A program made the position numbers and the translations under genes. A DNA stretch of 64,000 nt from Anaerolineales bacterium (lineage in GTDB: Bacteria > Chloroflexota > Anaerolineae > Anaerolineales > Villigracilaceae): NCBI GenBank assembly GCA_013140605.1, contig JABFSL010000004.1, positions 1-64,000 of the forward strand, written 5' to 3'. Under the pieces are notes generated by a model. It saw only the letters and a program-made list of their open reading frames with translations, was not told where the DNA came from and did no database searches. Positions 52,156 through 60,875 of this stretch are shown here, piece after piece (the stretch's first letter is position 1; each line of letters begins with the position of its first letter).

Positions 52156-52639
52156 AGATGAAAAGGATGGGTGGATAAAATAACATCAAGGCTTTTTCTC
52201 TTTCCAATCGGTGTACGGTCTAAGTCTTTTTATTTCGACTTTGGTTCTTCCAAAATTAATCAACAAACAAATTTCCAAGCCTGTTGCACGTAAATAGTTT
52301 AATGCCTGAGCCGTGTGGTCATTCGTCATCATCGAGACTGCCTTTAATTCGACCAACACTCTTTCGTGTACCAACAAATCGGCAAAAAATTCACCAACAA
52401 TAATGTCGTCATAAGTCACTTTAATTGGATGCTGCTGGGCGACTACCAAACCTGTTGATTTACGTATTCGATGAGCAAGCGCATTCTCATATACCTTCTC
52501 AACAAAGCCCACGCCAAGCGAATTACTCACATCATAAGAACAGCCAATAATTTTTTCAGTAATCAAATTAACATCGGGCGAAGGCATCTTTCCCATCCTT
52601 TTATCAAAACATCAGTGTTTATCGGTGTTCATCTGTGGT
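52141..52639. mobile_element. Candidate element: GxxExxY gene between terminal inverted repeats
   Basis: The left end ACCACAGATGAACACAGAT (52141-52159) is mirrored on the other strand by ACCACAGATGAACACCGAT (52639-52621), 18 of 19 identical. An inner motif AAAAGGATGGG (52161-52171) is mirrored at 52602-52592, where it holds the ribosome site and ATG of the GxxExxY gene. No clear target duplication is visible. The right end supplies the stop of the desulfurase gene; the left end the present start of the membrane-protein gene. Confidence 0.6.
52186..52596 (-). CDS. GxxExxY family protein
   Basis: A 136-residue protein with the family motif GFVEKVYENAL (about 29-39), then a PD-(D/E)xK nuclease-like core: 'IVGEFFADLLVHERVLVELKAV' (Asp...Glu-x-Lys) and 'QALNYLRATGLEICLLINFG'. 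The catalytic pattern is visible; activity is not established for the family. It sits between inverted repeats and its frame is the only content of that element. Start ATG at 52596 with AAAAGG upstream. Confidence 0.87.
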   Translation of the reverse strand: MGKMPSPDVNLITEKIIGCSYDVSNSLGVGFVEKVYENALAHRIRKSTGLVVAQQHPIKVTYDDIIVGEFFADLLVHERVLVELKAVSMMTNDHTAQALNYLRATGLEICLLINFGRTKVEIKRLRPYTDWKEKKP

Positions 52640-53783
52640 TTAATGTTCGTGCTTTTTCAACCAGAGAAGGTAAAGTTTTCAAGAATTCATCTACTTTTTG
52701 AGCAGTCGAATCCACACCAAGTGTAATTCGCAGTGAGCCCAATGCCCAATCGCGGGAATATCCGAGTGATGTGATCACTTCACTCGGTTCTGGATTTCCC
52801 GTTTTGCAGGCCGAGCCAGAGGAGCAGGCAAAGCCCGCAGAATCAAGCAACTGCAATAATAGATTTCCATCGACATCCTTGAATACAAATGAAGCGTGAT
52901 TTGGCAATCGGTTTTCAGGATGGCCTGTCAGTTTGGAATCAGAAATTTCTTCAAGCACGCGCCCAATGATCTGATCGCGCAACGGCTTGACATGCGCCGT
53001 GCGCGCCTCGCGTTCTTCTGCGGCGAGACGTAATGCTTCCGCAAAGCCAACAATATACGGCACATTCTGCGTCCCCGCCCGCAGACTAAATTCCTGTCCG
53101 CCGCCTGTTTGATGAGGGATAAGTTTCGTCCCCTTGCGAACGTACAACGCGCCCACACCTTTCGGCCCGTAAAATTTATGTCCGCCAAGAGACATCAAAT
53201 CCACGCCAAGTTTTTCCACATTCACATCCAAATACGCGGCGGCTTGGACTGCATCCGTATGGAAAAGAATATTATTTGCCTTTGCGATTTCAGCTAACTC
53301 AGAGATCGGATTGATCGTACCAATTTCGTTATTTGCATACATCACTGAAGCGAGAGCCGTATCGTTGCAAACTGCCTTGTTCAGTGACGCAAGCGTAACC
53401 GCGCCATGCTCGTCCAAATCCAGCCACTCAAGCAGGAAGCCATATTCCTTTTCGAGTTGCTGTGCGGTCTTGCTCACTGCATGATGTTCGTTTTTAGATG
53501 TCAGAATCCACTTTTCGCCAGTGGAATTTCGCCGTGCCATGGCAGCGCCACGCAGCGCAAGATTATCCGATTCTGAACCGCAGGATGTGAAGATGATCTC
53601 ATCCGCGCGGCAGTGAAGAACAGCGGCAACCTTCTCACGCGCTTCCTCAATTGCGGTCTCGGCTTTCTGCCCCAGCCGATGGATAGAGGATGGATTCCCA
53701 TAATTCTCACGGAAATAAGGCAGCATCGCATCCAAAACGCGCTGGTCAACGGGTGTAGTGGCGGCATAATCAAGGTAAATCAT
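52629..53783 (-). CDS. Cysteine desulfurase (IscS/NifS family)
   Basis: A 384-residue PLP enzyme that moves sulfur from cysteine to scaffold or tRNA-thiolation partners. Motifs: YLDYAATTP start, HHAVSKT (His over PLP), HTDAVQAA (Asp), SLGGHKFYGPKG (PLP Lys), and the catalytic Cys in GFACSSGSACKTG. In many bacteria the next gene is mnmA; it is not here. The last three codons and stop (AAC CAC AGA TGA) lie in the inverted repeat of the adjoining element, so the C-terminus was altered by it. A TATAAT lies seven bases before the ATG. Confidence 0.94.
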   Translation of the reverse strand: MIYLDYAATTPVDQRVLDAMLPYFRENYGNPSSIHRLGQKAETAIEEAREKVAAVLHCRADEIIFTSCGSESDNLALRGAAMARRNSTGEKWILTSKNEHHAVSKTAQQLEKEYGFLLEWLDLDEHGAVTLASLNKAVCNDTALASVMYANNEIGTINPISELAEIAKANNILFHTDAVQAAAYLDVNVEKLGVDLMSLGGHKFYGPKGVGALYVRKGTKLIPHQTGGGQEFSLRAGTQNVPYIVGFAEALRLAAEEREARTAHVKPLRDQIIGRVLEEISDSKLTGHPENRLPNHASFVFKDVDGNLLLQLLDSAGFACSSGSACKTGNPEPSEVITSLGYSRDWALGSLRITLGVDSTAQKVDEFLKTLPSLVEKARTLNHR

Positions 53784-53790
53784 GTGCCGG

Positions 53791-53806
53791 ATTATACCTT
53801 TATAAT
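53791..53806. promoter_or_regulatory. Back-to-back -10 boxes between desulfurase and MFS genes
   Basis: ATTATA (53791-53796, minus-strand TATAAT) and TATAAT (53801-53806, plus strand) are four bases apart. The first is seven bases from the desulfurase ATG (53783) and the second ten bases from the MFS ATG (53817), so both transcripts would be leaderless or nearly so. -35 boxes are weak. Confidence 0.55.
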
Positions 53807-53816
53807 ATGGCTCATT

Positions 53817-55040
53817 ATGCGCAACAAATCCATTATTAATCTTAATTTACGCTGGTTTCTCGCGGGTATGATCTTCGCCAACATCGCGGGACAAATGGCT
53901 TACAGCATGTTGTCGCTTTATATGCTCGATCTAGGCGCGAGCGTGACGCAGGTTGGCCTGGCCTTTACACTGGCGTCGCTTGTGCCGATGGTCCTGCAAA
54001 TTTTCGGCGGCTGGCTTTCAGACACGATTGGGCGACTGCGCGTGATCGCCATGGGAAGTTCCATCGCGGTCTTTGGTTATCTTATCTTTGCGTTCGCACC
54101 AAGCTGGGAATGGGTGTTGATCGGTTTGAGCGTGGAATATGTATCCAACTCCGTTGTCGGCCCAAGTTTCGGCGCATATATTTCCGAGCAGTCTTCCGAA
54201 GAATCACGCGGACGAGTCTTTGGCTTGACCTCAGGGATTTATCAAACCGTCACGGTCATCGGCCCCGCGCTGGCTGGTTTCCTTGCGTATCAATTCAACT
54301 TTCAATTAATGATGCGCGTGGCCTTCGGCTTTTACCTCGCCGCCACAATTCTCCGCGTTTGGATGGCAACCAATGAGAGATTTGCTCCACTCAAGGAAGC
54401 ATCCAAACCCACATTCAGCGGCTTCAAAGCACAGCTCATCGCCATCTTCGCCCTGCTTCTTGGGGGTGGCGTCCTCACGTGGATCTGGGTTACAGATGCG
54501 GTCGGCGATACATCCTATAATCTCATCGGCCAACTCTTCCCGATCTATCTTTCTGATATTGGGAAATTAAATGTTCAGCAGATCGGCATTGTCAATGCGG
54601 CCATTGGCATCACCGCCATCATCGCCGCGCCGTTGGCTGGCTCACTTGTGGATAAATTCAGCGAACGCGCGGCCATAGTCACAGGCTTTGCATTGAACGG
54701 CTTGGGCTTGTTCACTTTACTAAACTCCAACAGCTACGCAGGCTTCATACTCGCCATGTGCTTCTTCGGCATCGGCAACGGCAGTCTTATGCCTGCATAT
54801 GAATCGCTCATTTCCAAAGTCGTGCCCGAATCAAAGCGCGGCATGGCATTCGGTTTCTTCGGCACCACGCTCGGTCTCCTCTCCCTGCCCATGCCATGGA
54901 TCGGCGCCCAGCTTTGGGAACGTATTTCGCCGCGAACTCCGTTCTGGTTTGCGGTCGCCGCGAATATGATTTCGATTGTCATTGCATGGTTCAAATTCAA
55001 GCTTCGGGATTCCCAACCCGTTGAGAGTCCCAGCGGCTGA
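53817..55040 (+). CDS. MFS transporter
   Basis: A 407-residue protein with twelve hydrophobic helices in two halves separated by a cytoplasmic loop near residue 190 (ATNERFAPLKEASKPTFSG). The first-half signature 'GGWLSDTIGRLRVIAMGS' (loop 2-3, G-x3-D-x2-G-x-R-R/L) is a clear MFS mark. It exports or imports a small molecule; substrate unknown. The start at 53817 has no ribosome site, agreeing with the leaderless promoter; a longer frame would run into the desulfurase gene. Confidence 0.9.
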   Translation: MRNKSIINLNLRWFLAGMIFANIAGQMAYSMLSLYMLDLGASVTQVGLAFTLASLVPMVLQIFGGWLSDTIGRLRVIAMGSSIAVFGYLIFAFAPSWEWVLIGLSVEYVSNSVVGPSFGAYISEQSSEESRGRVFGLTSGIYQTVTVIGPALAGFLAYQFNFQLMMRVAFGFYLAATILRVWMATNERFAPLKEASKPTFSGFKAQLIAIFALLLGGGVLTWIWVTDAVGDTSYNLIGQLFPIYLSDIGKLNVQQIGIVNAAIGITAIIAAPLAGSLVDKFSERAAIVTGFALNGLGLFTLLNSNSYAGFILAMCFFGIGNGSLMPAYESLISKVVPESKRGMAFGFFGTTLGLLSLPMPWIGAQLWERISPRTPFWFAVAANMISIVIAWFKFKLRDSQPVESPSG

Positions 55041-55135
55041 AACACGCTTCATTCTTAATCTGATACCTGATTCTGTTTCACCAGCAGATTCGCATCTGAA
55101 ACATTTTGTTGTACAATGACAGCACAGGAGACACC

Positions 55136-56188
55136 ATGAGCGACTTCCTTAACTTTCTCAACACCGCAGACCATGACACGTTGAAAAAAATTTCTGGCAT
55201 CTCAAACGCATTGGCAGAGAATATCATCGCCGCACGTCCATTTGATTCTGTGGATGACTTATTGATCGTACATGGCATGGGGAAAAACCTGCTCACGCGG
55301 ATGCAGTCCTTTGCCGAGGCGCAGGAAAATGAATCAGAAAGCAGAGCCATGATCCCCGTCGAGGAGGAAGCGCTGCCTGCCCCCATTGAGAAGAGTCAGC
55401 CTGCACAAGAGTCACCTGTTGAGAAGAAACCCTCCTTCGGGTCACGCCTGGGGCAGGCTTTCCTCAATTTCATCAGAGCCTTGTTCCGCTTAATTGCCAT
55501 GCTGATTATCATCGGCGGAATTGGCGCGGCCATTTATTTTAGCGTGCCGTTCATCAATGACAATTTGATCGTGCCCATGCAGCGCAATACAGCGAACATC
55601 AGCCGTCTTGAAAATGAGATCGCGATACTGCAAACGCAGCTTGACGAAATGAACACGCGCGTGAGCGGGATCGAAACGAATATTGAAGCGCACACAGCCA
55701 GTCTTGCAAAGCTGGAAGAAATGCAGGCTACGCTTGAACAGGAAATTTCGAATCAAAATAATGGCGTGATGGTCGCGTTGAAACGTGAGGTGATGTTGAC
55801 CCGTTCCATAGAAACGATTGCGCGCGCGCGTTTATTTTTATCGCAAAGCAATTTCGGATTGGCGCACGATGATGTACAAGCCGCGCGCGATATACTTGCG
55901 GAGTTGTTGATCGATGCTCCCGCATATCAAGTGGACGCGTTGAACCAGATCATCGCGCGGCTAGATTTTGCCCTGAGTAATCTGCCCGCCTTCCCTGTCA
56001 TCGCAGTGGACGATGTGGATATTGCCTGGCAATTGTTGATGATGGGACTGCCAGAAAGTGAAGCGGATGTAGCAGCAACTTTCACTCCTGCTCCATCTAT
56101 AGCGACATCGTCACCTGACGCAATTCCAACATTTACACCCACTCCAGAAGTGACACCATCAGCAATTACGACGACTGCAACACCATAA
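55136..56188 (+). CDS. Helix-hairpin-helix membrane protein with coiled coil
   Basis: A 350-residue protein. Residues 1-65 hold a ComEA-like helix-hairpin-helix ('LKKISGISNALAENIIAARPFDSVDDLLIVHGMGKNLLTRMQ'), normally a DNA-backbone binder; then an acidic/Pro linker, one membrane helix (about 120-142), a coiled coil (about 155-215), a helical domain (220-300), and a Thr/Pro-rich tail. The HHH module is intracellular and the coiled coil outside in the most likely topology. No family recognised; it could link DNA or competence machinery to the membrane. ATG with AGGAG six bases upstream. Confidence 0.75.
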   Translation: MSDFLNFLNTADHDTLKKISGISNALAENIIAARPFDSVDDLLIVHGMGKNLLTRMQSFAEAQENESESRAMIPVEEEALPAPIEKSQPAQESPVEKKPSFGSRLGQAFLNFIRALFRLIAMLIIIGGIGAAIYFSVPFINDNLIVPMQRNTANISRLENEIAILQTQLDEMNTRVSGIETNIEAHTASLAKLEEMQATLEQEISNQNNGVMVALKREVMLTRSIETIARARLFLSQSNFGLAHDDVQAARDILAELLIDAPAYQVDALNQIIARLDFALSNLPAFPVIAVDDVDIAWQLLMMGLPESEADVAATFTPAPSIATSSPDAIPTFTPTPEVTPSAITTTATP

Positions 56189-56241
56189 TATTTTCTTAAT
56201 TTATAATCGGCACACTATATTTAAATTTTGGAGAATTGATC

Positions 56242-57672
56242 ATGGGACATAAAATTACGTTCGGTACGGATGGCTGGCGCGGAGTTATCGCGGAGGATTA
56301 CACCTTCGACAATGTCCGCCGCTGTGCGCAGGGATTTGCAAATTACATGCTCTCGCAAGGCAGGCAGGGACAGTTCGTTGTCGTCGGGTATGACAAGCGC
56401 TTCAGCAGTGAGCATTTTGCAGCGGCAGTTGCGGAAGTATTGGCTGGCAATGGATTGAAAGTTTATCTAACTCATGAAGCCACGCCCACACCCGTCATCG
56501 CATATGCAGTTGTGGATAAGAAAGCCGCAGGCGCAGTAAATGTCACAGCTTCGCACAACCCACCCACTGACAACGGATTCAAGGTCCGCAATGAAACAGG
56601 CGGAGCAATTGACCCCGAAGGTCTGATACAGATCGAAACGGGCATTCCTGATGACATCAAAGATGTGAAACGTAAACCCTACAAGGAAGCTGAAGCCGCT
56701 GGTGAGATCGTCGTATTTGACGCGGCAACTCCCTATATTGATCATTTAACCCGCGACGACTTGATCGACCTGCAGCCCATCAAAGACGCTGGCTTGACCG
56801 TGATGGTTGATACCATGTGGGGCAACGGCGCTGGCTGGTTCCCGCGTTTGCTGGCAGGCGGAAAGACTCGTGTGATCGAAATCCATAATGAACGCAATCC
56901 ATTCTTCCCTGAGATGAAACGTCCTGAACCGATCCAGCCGAATATTGATGTGGGGCTGAAAGCGACAGTTGATAATAAAGCCGATGTGCTTCTCATCACC
57001 GACGGCGATGCAGACCGCTGCGGCATTGGCGATGAGAATGGAAATTTTATTAATCAATTGCGAGTTTTTGGTTTACTCGCATATTACATGCTCGAAGTGC
57101 GTGGTGACCGTGGCGATATTGTGAAAACCTTGTCCACTACCAATATGCTTAATAAACTCGGTGAGATTTACGGAGTCCCAGTCCACGAGACTGGTGTGGG
57201 ATTCAAATACGTTGCGCCGAAGATGACCGAGACCAAGGCACTAATCGGCGGCGAAGAATCAGGCGGATACGCCTTCCGCGGAAATGTCCCTGAACGTGAT
57301 GGAATTTTAGCAGGCTTGTACATGCTCGATTTCATGGTCAAGACAGGCAAGAAGCCGACAGAATTATTGGCTGACTTGTTCGCCAAAGTCGGCGGTGAAT
57401 ATTTCTACGACCGCGTGGATAGTCCCTTTAGCGGCGACCCCGAAGCCCGCAAGCAGATCATCCGCGATAACAATCCCCAGACTCTCGGCGGTTTGAAAGT
57501 AACAGAACTTGTCACTGTGGATGGTTTTCAATTCAAACTGGAAGACGGAGGCTGGATGTTGATCCGCTTTTCTGGCACGGAACCCATTATGCGCGTTTAC
57601 TGTGAGACCCGCCATGGCGATAAGGTCAAGGCGATCCTTGAAGATGGCTTGAAAGTTGCGGGAATAAAGTAA
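56242..57672 (+). CDS. Phosphoglucomutase/phosphomannomutase family protein
   Basis: A 476-residue alpha-D-phosphohexomutase. Motifs: [15 protein letters not shown] (N-terminal), the phosphoserine loop [15 protein letters not shown], the metal-binding DGDADRCGI, the sugar-binding [10 protein letters not shown], and the C-terminal phosphate-binding [12 protein letters not shown]. It interconverts hexose-1- and 6-phosphates for glycan precursors. The start is the ATG at 56242 with GGAG nine bases upstream; the TTG at 56236 is too close. It ends at a strong terminator. Confidence 0.93.
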   Translation: MGHKITFGTDGWRGVIAEDYTFDNVRRCAQGFANYMLSQGRQGQFVVVGYDKRFSSEHFAAAVAEVLAGNGLKVYLTHEATPTPVIAYAVVDKKAAGAVNVTASHNPPTDNGFKVRNETGGAIDPEGLIQIETGIPDDIKDVKRKPYKEAEAAGEIVVFDAATPYIDHLTRDDLIDLQPIKDAGLTVMVDTMWGNGAGWFPRLLAGGKTRVIEIHNERNPFFPEMKRPEPIQPNIDVGLKATVDNKADVLLITDGDADRCGIGDENGNFINQLRVFGLLAYYMLEVRGDRGDIVKTLSTTNMLNKLGEIYGVPVHETGVGFKYVAPKMTETKALIGGEESGGYAFRGNVPERDGILAGLYMLDFMVKTGKKPTELLADLFAKVGGEYFYDRVDSPFSGDPEARKQIIRDNNPQTLGGLKVTELVTVDGFQFKLEDGGWMLIRFSGTEPIMRVYCETRHGDKVKAILEDGLKVAGIK

Positions 57673-57707
57673 GGTGTCTTAAGTGTTAAATGGTGTTAAA
57701 TGGTGTC

Positions 57708-57738
57708 AAAAGTGTCGTGTGATCCGCGACACTTTTTT
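57708..57738 (+). terminator. Terminator after the phosphohexomutase gene
   Basis: AAAAGTGTCG (57708-57717) pairs perfectly with CGACACTTTT (57727-57736), followed by TT. Preceded by a short tandem GTGTTAAATG repeat. Confidence 0.85.
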
Positions 57739-57788
57739 CTATAAGTCCGCTTCCAAACATCCTGCAAGCGCGGTGATATAATCCGCAA

Positions 57789-58103
57789 ATGGATTTCAAT
57801 GATGATTTGATCTATGAATTCAATTGGGATGTCAAAAAAGCAAGAAGCAATCTCGCAAAGCATAAAGTCAGTTTTGACGAGGGCAAAACTATCTTCAAAG
57901 ACCCACTTCTTGTTACTTTTCCTGATGTATTTCACTCCGATCAAGAGGAGCGTTTGATAAGTATAGGCATGTCAAAGAATGAACGATTGTTGTTGATCGT
58001 TCATATCGAGAAAATGGAAACGGAAAATTTTGTTTTAATTCGTATCATTAGTTGCAGAAAAGCCACATTGGCTGAGAGAAAAATATATGAAGAAAGCAAA
58101 TAA
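57789..58103 (+). CDS. brnT: BrnT family ribonuclease toxin
   Basis: A 104-residue RelE-fold protein with the BrnT pattern: FNWDVKKARSNLAKHKVSFDEGKTIFKDPL, DVFHSDQEERLISIGMSKNERLLLIVHIE and IRIISCRKATLAERKIYEE. The conserved basic and His/Arg residues of the toxin are present. It would cut mRNA during stress unless bound by the next gene's product. The downstream gene overlaps by 17 bases. Confidence 0.88.
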   Translation: MDFNDDLIYEFNWDVKKARSNLAKHKVSFDEGKTIFKDPLLVTFPDVFHSDQEERLISIGMSKNERLLLIVHIEKMETENFVLIRIISCRKATLAERKIYEESK

Positions 58104-58431
58104 AGTCGACCCTAAAAATAATGATGACGATGACATGTTGCCCGAATATGATTTTTCAGGCATGAAAGGCGTGCGCGGAAAATATTACCAAAGTATGAGA
58201 AAAGGTTACACAGTCCGCGTGCATAACGAAGATGGCACAGTAACCGTGCGGCATTATGGACCCACGATCACCCTCGATGTGGATGTTGCCGCTTATTTTC
58301 CAGATTCTGAGAGTGTAAATAACGCCTTACGGACAATAATCACACTCATTCCAAACAAACAAGTTGGCGAAAAGAAAGCAAAATATAAAGTCAGCAAAAA
58401 GCCCGCAAAGAAAATCGCCGTCAGAAAGTAA
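58087..58431 (+). CDS. Antitoxin paired with BrnT
   Basis: A 114-residue protein. The middle segment 'LPEYDFSGMKGVRGKYYQ', followed by a GYTVRVH strand and a short 'LDVDVAAYFPDSESVNNALRTII' helix pattern, is that of antitoxins placed next to BrnT/RelE-type toxins in many bacteria (a swapped-in non-BrnA type). The C-terminus is Lys-rich (KKAKYKVSKKPAKK) and may bind DNA or RNA. The 17-base overlap with the toxin gene signals coupling. Confidence 0.75.
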   Translation: MKKANKVDPKNNDDDDMLPEYDFSGMKGVRGKYYQSMRKGYTVRVHNEDGTVTVRHYGPTITLDVDVAAYFPDSESVNNALRTIITLIPNKQVGEKKAKYKVSKKPAKKIAVRK

Positions 58432-58452
58432 CTGACGGCGAAAGTTATTTTT

Positions 58453-59274
58453 ATGCAACTCACCGATACCCACTGTCATCTCGATTACAACAAATTCGAC
58501 TCTGACCGCGCGGAAGTACTTCAACGCGCGAGTGATTCAGGGTTAATTCGGATTCTCGTGCCGGGACTCCAGCACAGGTCAAGCAGCGAAGCGGTGCGGT
58601 TGGCAGAGTCAAATCCCAGTGTGTATGCGGCGGTTGGGTTCCATCCAACTGATCTGGAGGAATTCTCAGAGCAGACTTTTGAAGAAGTAAAAAAACTTGC
58701 GCATCATTCGAAGGTTGTTGCCATTGGCGAGATTGGTATTGATTATTATTGGGTCAAGGAAAATGACAAACGCGCATTTCAACGCGAAGCCTTACGGCAA
58801 CAATTGCAATTTGCAAAGGAAATCAACAAGCCCGTTATCATTCATATGCGCGAAGAGAATGATGCATGGTTTGGCGAAGCCTCAGTAGATTTGCTAAAAA
58901 TTCTGGAGGAATGGCAAAGTAGTTTACATGGCACGTTGGCGGAAAAGCCTGGCGTGTTACACTCCTTCAACGGAAATCTCGAAACTGCGCAAAAAGCGCT
59001 GGCGATCAATTTTTATATCGGAATCACAGGCCCGGTGACCTATAAAAATGCGGAAGAAAAGCGGGGAATTATCAGACAATTACCCCTTGACAAATTGTTG
59101 ATCGAGACCGATAGTCCATTTCTCGCGCCTGTGCCGCATCGTGGCAAAAGGAACGAACCTGCCTTTGTTCATCATATTGCTGATAAAATAGCAGAAATCC
59201 ATTCCAAAAGCCCTGCGGAGATTGCCGCCATTACAACCGCCAACGCGGCGCGGCTCTTTGCATGGGGAGACTGA
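58453..59274 (+). CDS. TatD family hydrolase
   Basis: A 273-residue TIM-barrel metal-dependent deoxyribonuclease. Motifs: LTDTHCHLDYNKF (His-x-His), IGEIGIDYYW (Glu), PVIIHMRE and LHSFNGNLETA (His), and 'LLIETDSPFLAPVPHRGKRNEP' (Asp). Members trim DNA 3' ends or D-aminoacyl products. Its stop almost abuts the polyprenyl synthase start. Located 21 bases after the antitoxin gene. Confidence 0.94.
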   Translation: MQLTDTHCHLDYNKFDSDRAEVLQRASDSGLIRILVPGLQHRSSSEAVRLAESNPSVYAAVGFHPTDLEEFSEQTFEEVKKLAHHSKVVAIGEIGIDYYWVKENDKRAFQREALRQQLQFAKEINKPVIIHMREENDAWFGEASVDLLKILEEWQSSLHGTLAEKPGVLHSFNGNLETAQKALAINFYIGITGPVTYKNAEEKRGIIRQLPLDKLLIETDSPFLAPVPHRGKRNEPAFVHHIADKIAEIHSKSPAEIAAITTANAARLFAWGD

Positions 59275-59275
59275 T

Positions 59276-60241
59276 TTGAACGCGGTAACTTTTATATCAC
59301 CTGTACTCGAAGAAATTAAACTCGTTGAAGAACGAATGCGAAAGCAAGCCGATGAAGCTCATTCGGACTTGCGCGCTGCGCTCGAGCATTTGCTCGCGGC
59401 TGGAGGCAAACGCGTCCGCCCGACCATTAGTCTGCTCGTTGGAAACATGCTGGGTGCGCCCCTTGAGAAACTTGTCACCCTCGGCGCGGCCGTGGAATTA
59501 TTGCACACCGCAACCCTTGTGCATGATGACCTAATCGACGGCTCGTTACTGCGGCGCGGCATGCCCACGTTGAACGCGCGCTGGTCGCCGCCTGCCACTG
59601 TGTTAACTGGCGATTTTCTTTTCGCGCGCGCGGCCATCACCGCCGCCGAAACCGATCATTTGCCTTTGATGAAATTGTTTTCGGAAACTTTGGCAACCAT
59701 CGTCAACGGCGAGTTGACGCAGATGTTCACATCGCGCGGGCTCATCAACCGCGATAATTATTACAAACGAATTTATGCGAAGACCGCCTCCCTCTTCGAA
59801 ATGACATCGCGCGCCGCTGCCATGGTCAGCCCTGTGGATGAATCCGTGATCGAATCCATGCGCGATTTTGGATATCAGATCGGCATGGCATTTCAAATTG
59901 TGGATGATATTTTGGATTTCAATGGCGATCAAAACGCTGTCGGAAAACCGCTCGGGTCGGACCTGTTGAATGGTCTGGTAACCCTGCCAGCCATTTACTA
60001 CGCTGAGGCGAATTCGGACGACCCGGATGTATTGTCTCTGCCGCAAGGCGGCTGGACCAATAACGAAAATATGACCCGCCTCGTGGATAACATCCGCGCG
60101 AGCAATGCAACGAAGAAGGCCATGCTCGAAGCAGATCAGCACATTGACCGCGCCCTCATGATCTTATCTTCAATGGAAGCCTGCGCCGAACGCGAAGCGC
60201 TCGAAAACCTCGCCAAATATATTGTGGATAGAAAAGTGTAA
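59276..60241 (+). CDS. Polyprenyl diphosphate synthase
   Basis: A 321-residue trans-prenyltransferase. First Asp-rich motif LVHDDLIDGS, GGKRVRPT near the start, KTASLFE, and the second Asp-rich motif FQIVDDILDF with GSDLLNGLVTLPAIY. It lengthens isoprenoid chains from IPP for quinones or lipid carriers. Length and motif 1 spacing suggest a medium or long product. It starts with TTG at 59276, five bases after GGGGAGA; an ATG-less upstream reading overlaps tatD and is rejected. Confidence 0.92.
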   Translation: MNAVTFISPVLEEIKLVEERMRKQADEAHSDLRAALEHLLAAGGKRVRPTISLLVGNMLGAPLEKLVTLGAAVELLHTATLVHDDLIDGSLLRRGMPTLNARWSPPATVLTGDFLFARAAITAAETDHLPLMKLFSETLATIVNGELTQMFTSRGLINRDNYYKRIYAKTASLFEMTSRAAAMVSPVDESVIESMRDFGYQIGMAFQIVDDILDFNGDQNAVGKPLGSDLLNGLVTLPAIYYAEANSDDPDVLSLPQGGWTNNENMTRLVDNIRASNATKKAMLEADQHIDRALMILSSMEACAEREALENLAKYIVDRKV

Positions 60242-60243
60242 TT

Positions 60244-60305
60244 AGTCCACTGGTCTGCTAGTCGGGTAGTCCACTAGTCGACCAGCAGACTTTCTGACTA
60301 GCAGA
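60244..60305. repeat. Nested palindromic repeat (CTAGTC family)
   Basis: TCTGCTAGTC (60254-60263) is the inverse of GACTAGCAGA (60296-60305), and further CTAGTCGACCAG-type arms lie between. It fills the gap between two co-oriented genes. Confidence 0.75.
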
Positions 60306-60314
60306 ATAAACCCC

Positions 60315-60824
60315 ATGCCCAGCCCTAAAAAACCCTTCCGTATTAATGTCGGCTTTATCGCTCATGAGGAAATCGGCCGCAGCCATGATTTCCCATTTGA
60401 GTTTGACAAGATCATCCTCGGCGATGACCTTGAACTGCGCAACTTCGACGGCATTGTCAACATTGGCAGAACGCCGCAGGGATTGGTGCTCCAGGCAGAC
60501 TTCTCCGCTGAAACCACTGTGATGTGCGTGCGCTGTTTGCAGGATTTTGACCAGGAACTCGATTGGTCATTCACTGAGCTATATGCTTTCGACCAACGCT
60601 CTGTAACAGATTCGGAGTTGATTCTGCCTGAAGATGGTCATATTGACCTCGGCGCAATGATCCGCGAATATGCGCTTTTGGAAGTGCCCATCAGCCCAAT
60701 CTGCAAACCTGATTGTCAGGGATTATGCGCCGAGTGCGGCCAGAACCTGAACGAGATGGATTGCGGGCACAAACCCATCGAGCCTGATTCACCGTTCGCA
60801 AAATTAAAAGATTTGCTAAACTAA
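60315..60824 (+). CDS. YceD/DUF177 family protein
   Basis: A 169-residue protein with the DUF177 layout: an N-terminal beta region (FRINVGFIAHEEIGRSHDFPFEF), the cysteine pair CVRCLQDFDQEL, and the C-terminal cysteine-rich tail CKPDCQGLCAECGQNLNE..C. The family works in 23S rRNA metabolism, and the gene normally stands directly before rpmF (L32). Here a terminator follows instead and rpmF is not present. Confidence 0.9.
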   Translation: MPSPKKPFRINVGFIAHEEIGRSHDFPFEFDKIILGDDLELRNFDGIVNIGRTPQGLVLQADFSAETTVMCVRCLQDFDQELDWSFTELYAFDQRSVTDSELILPEDGHIDLGAMIREYALLEVPISPICKPDCQGLCAECGQNLNEMDCGHKPIEPDSPFAKLKDLLN

Positions 60825-60866
60825 AACAATAGTCGCCTGCTTTACGAAGTTGGCGACTATTGTTTT
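60823..60866 (+). terminator. Terminator after the DUF177 gene
   Basis: AAAACAATAGTCGCC (60823-60837) pairs perfectly with GGCGACTATTGTTTT (60852-60866). The 15-bp stem with flanking A and T runs can act in both directions. Confidence 0.92.
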
Positions 60867-60875
60867 CTAAACTCA

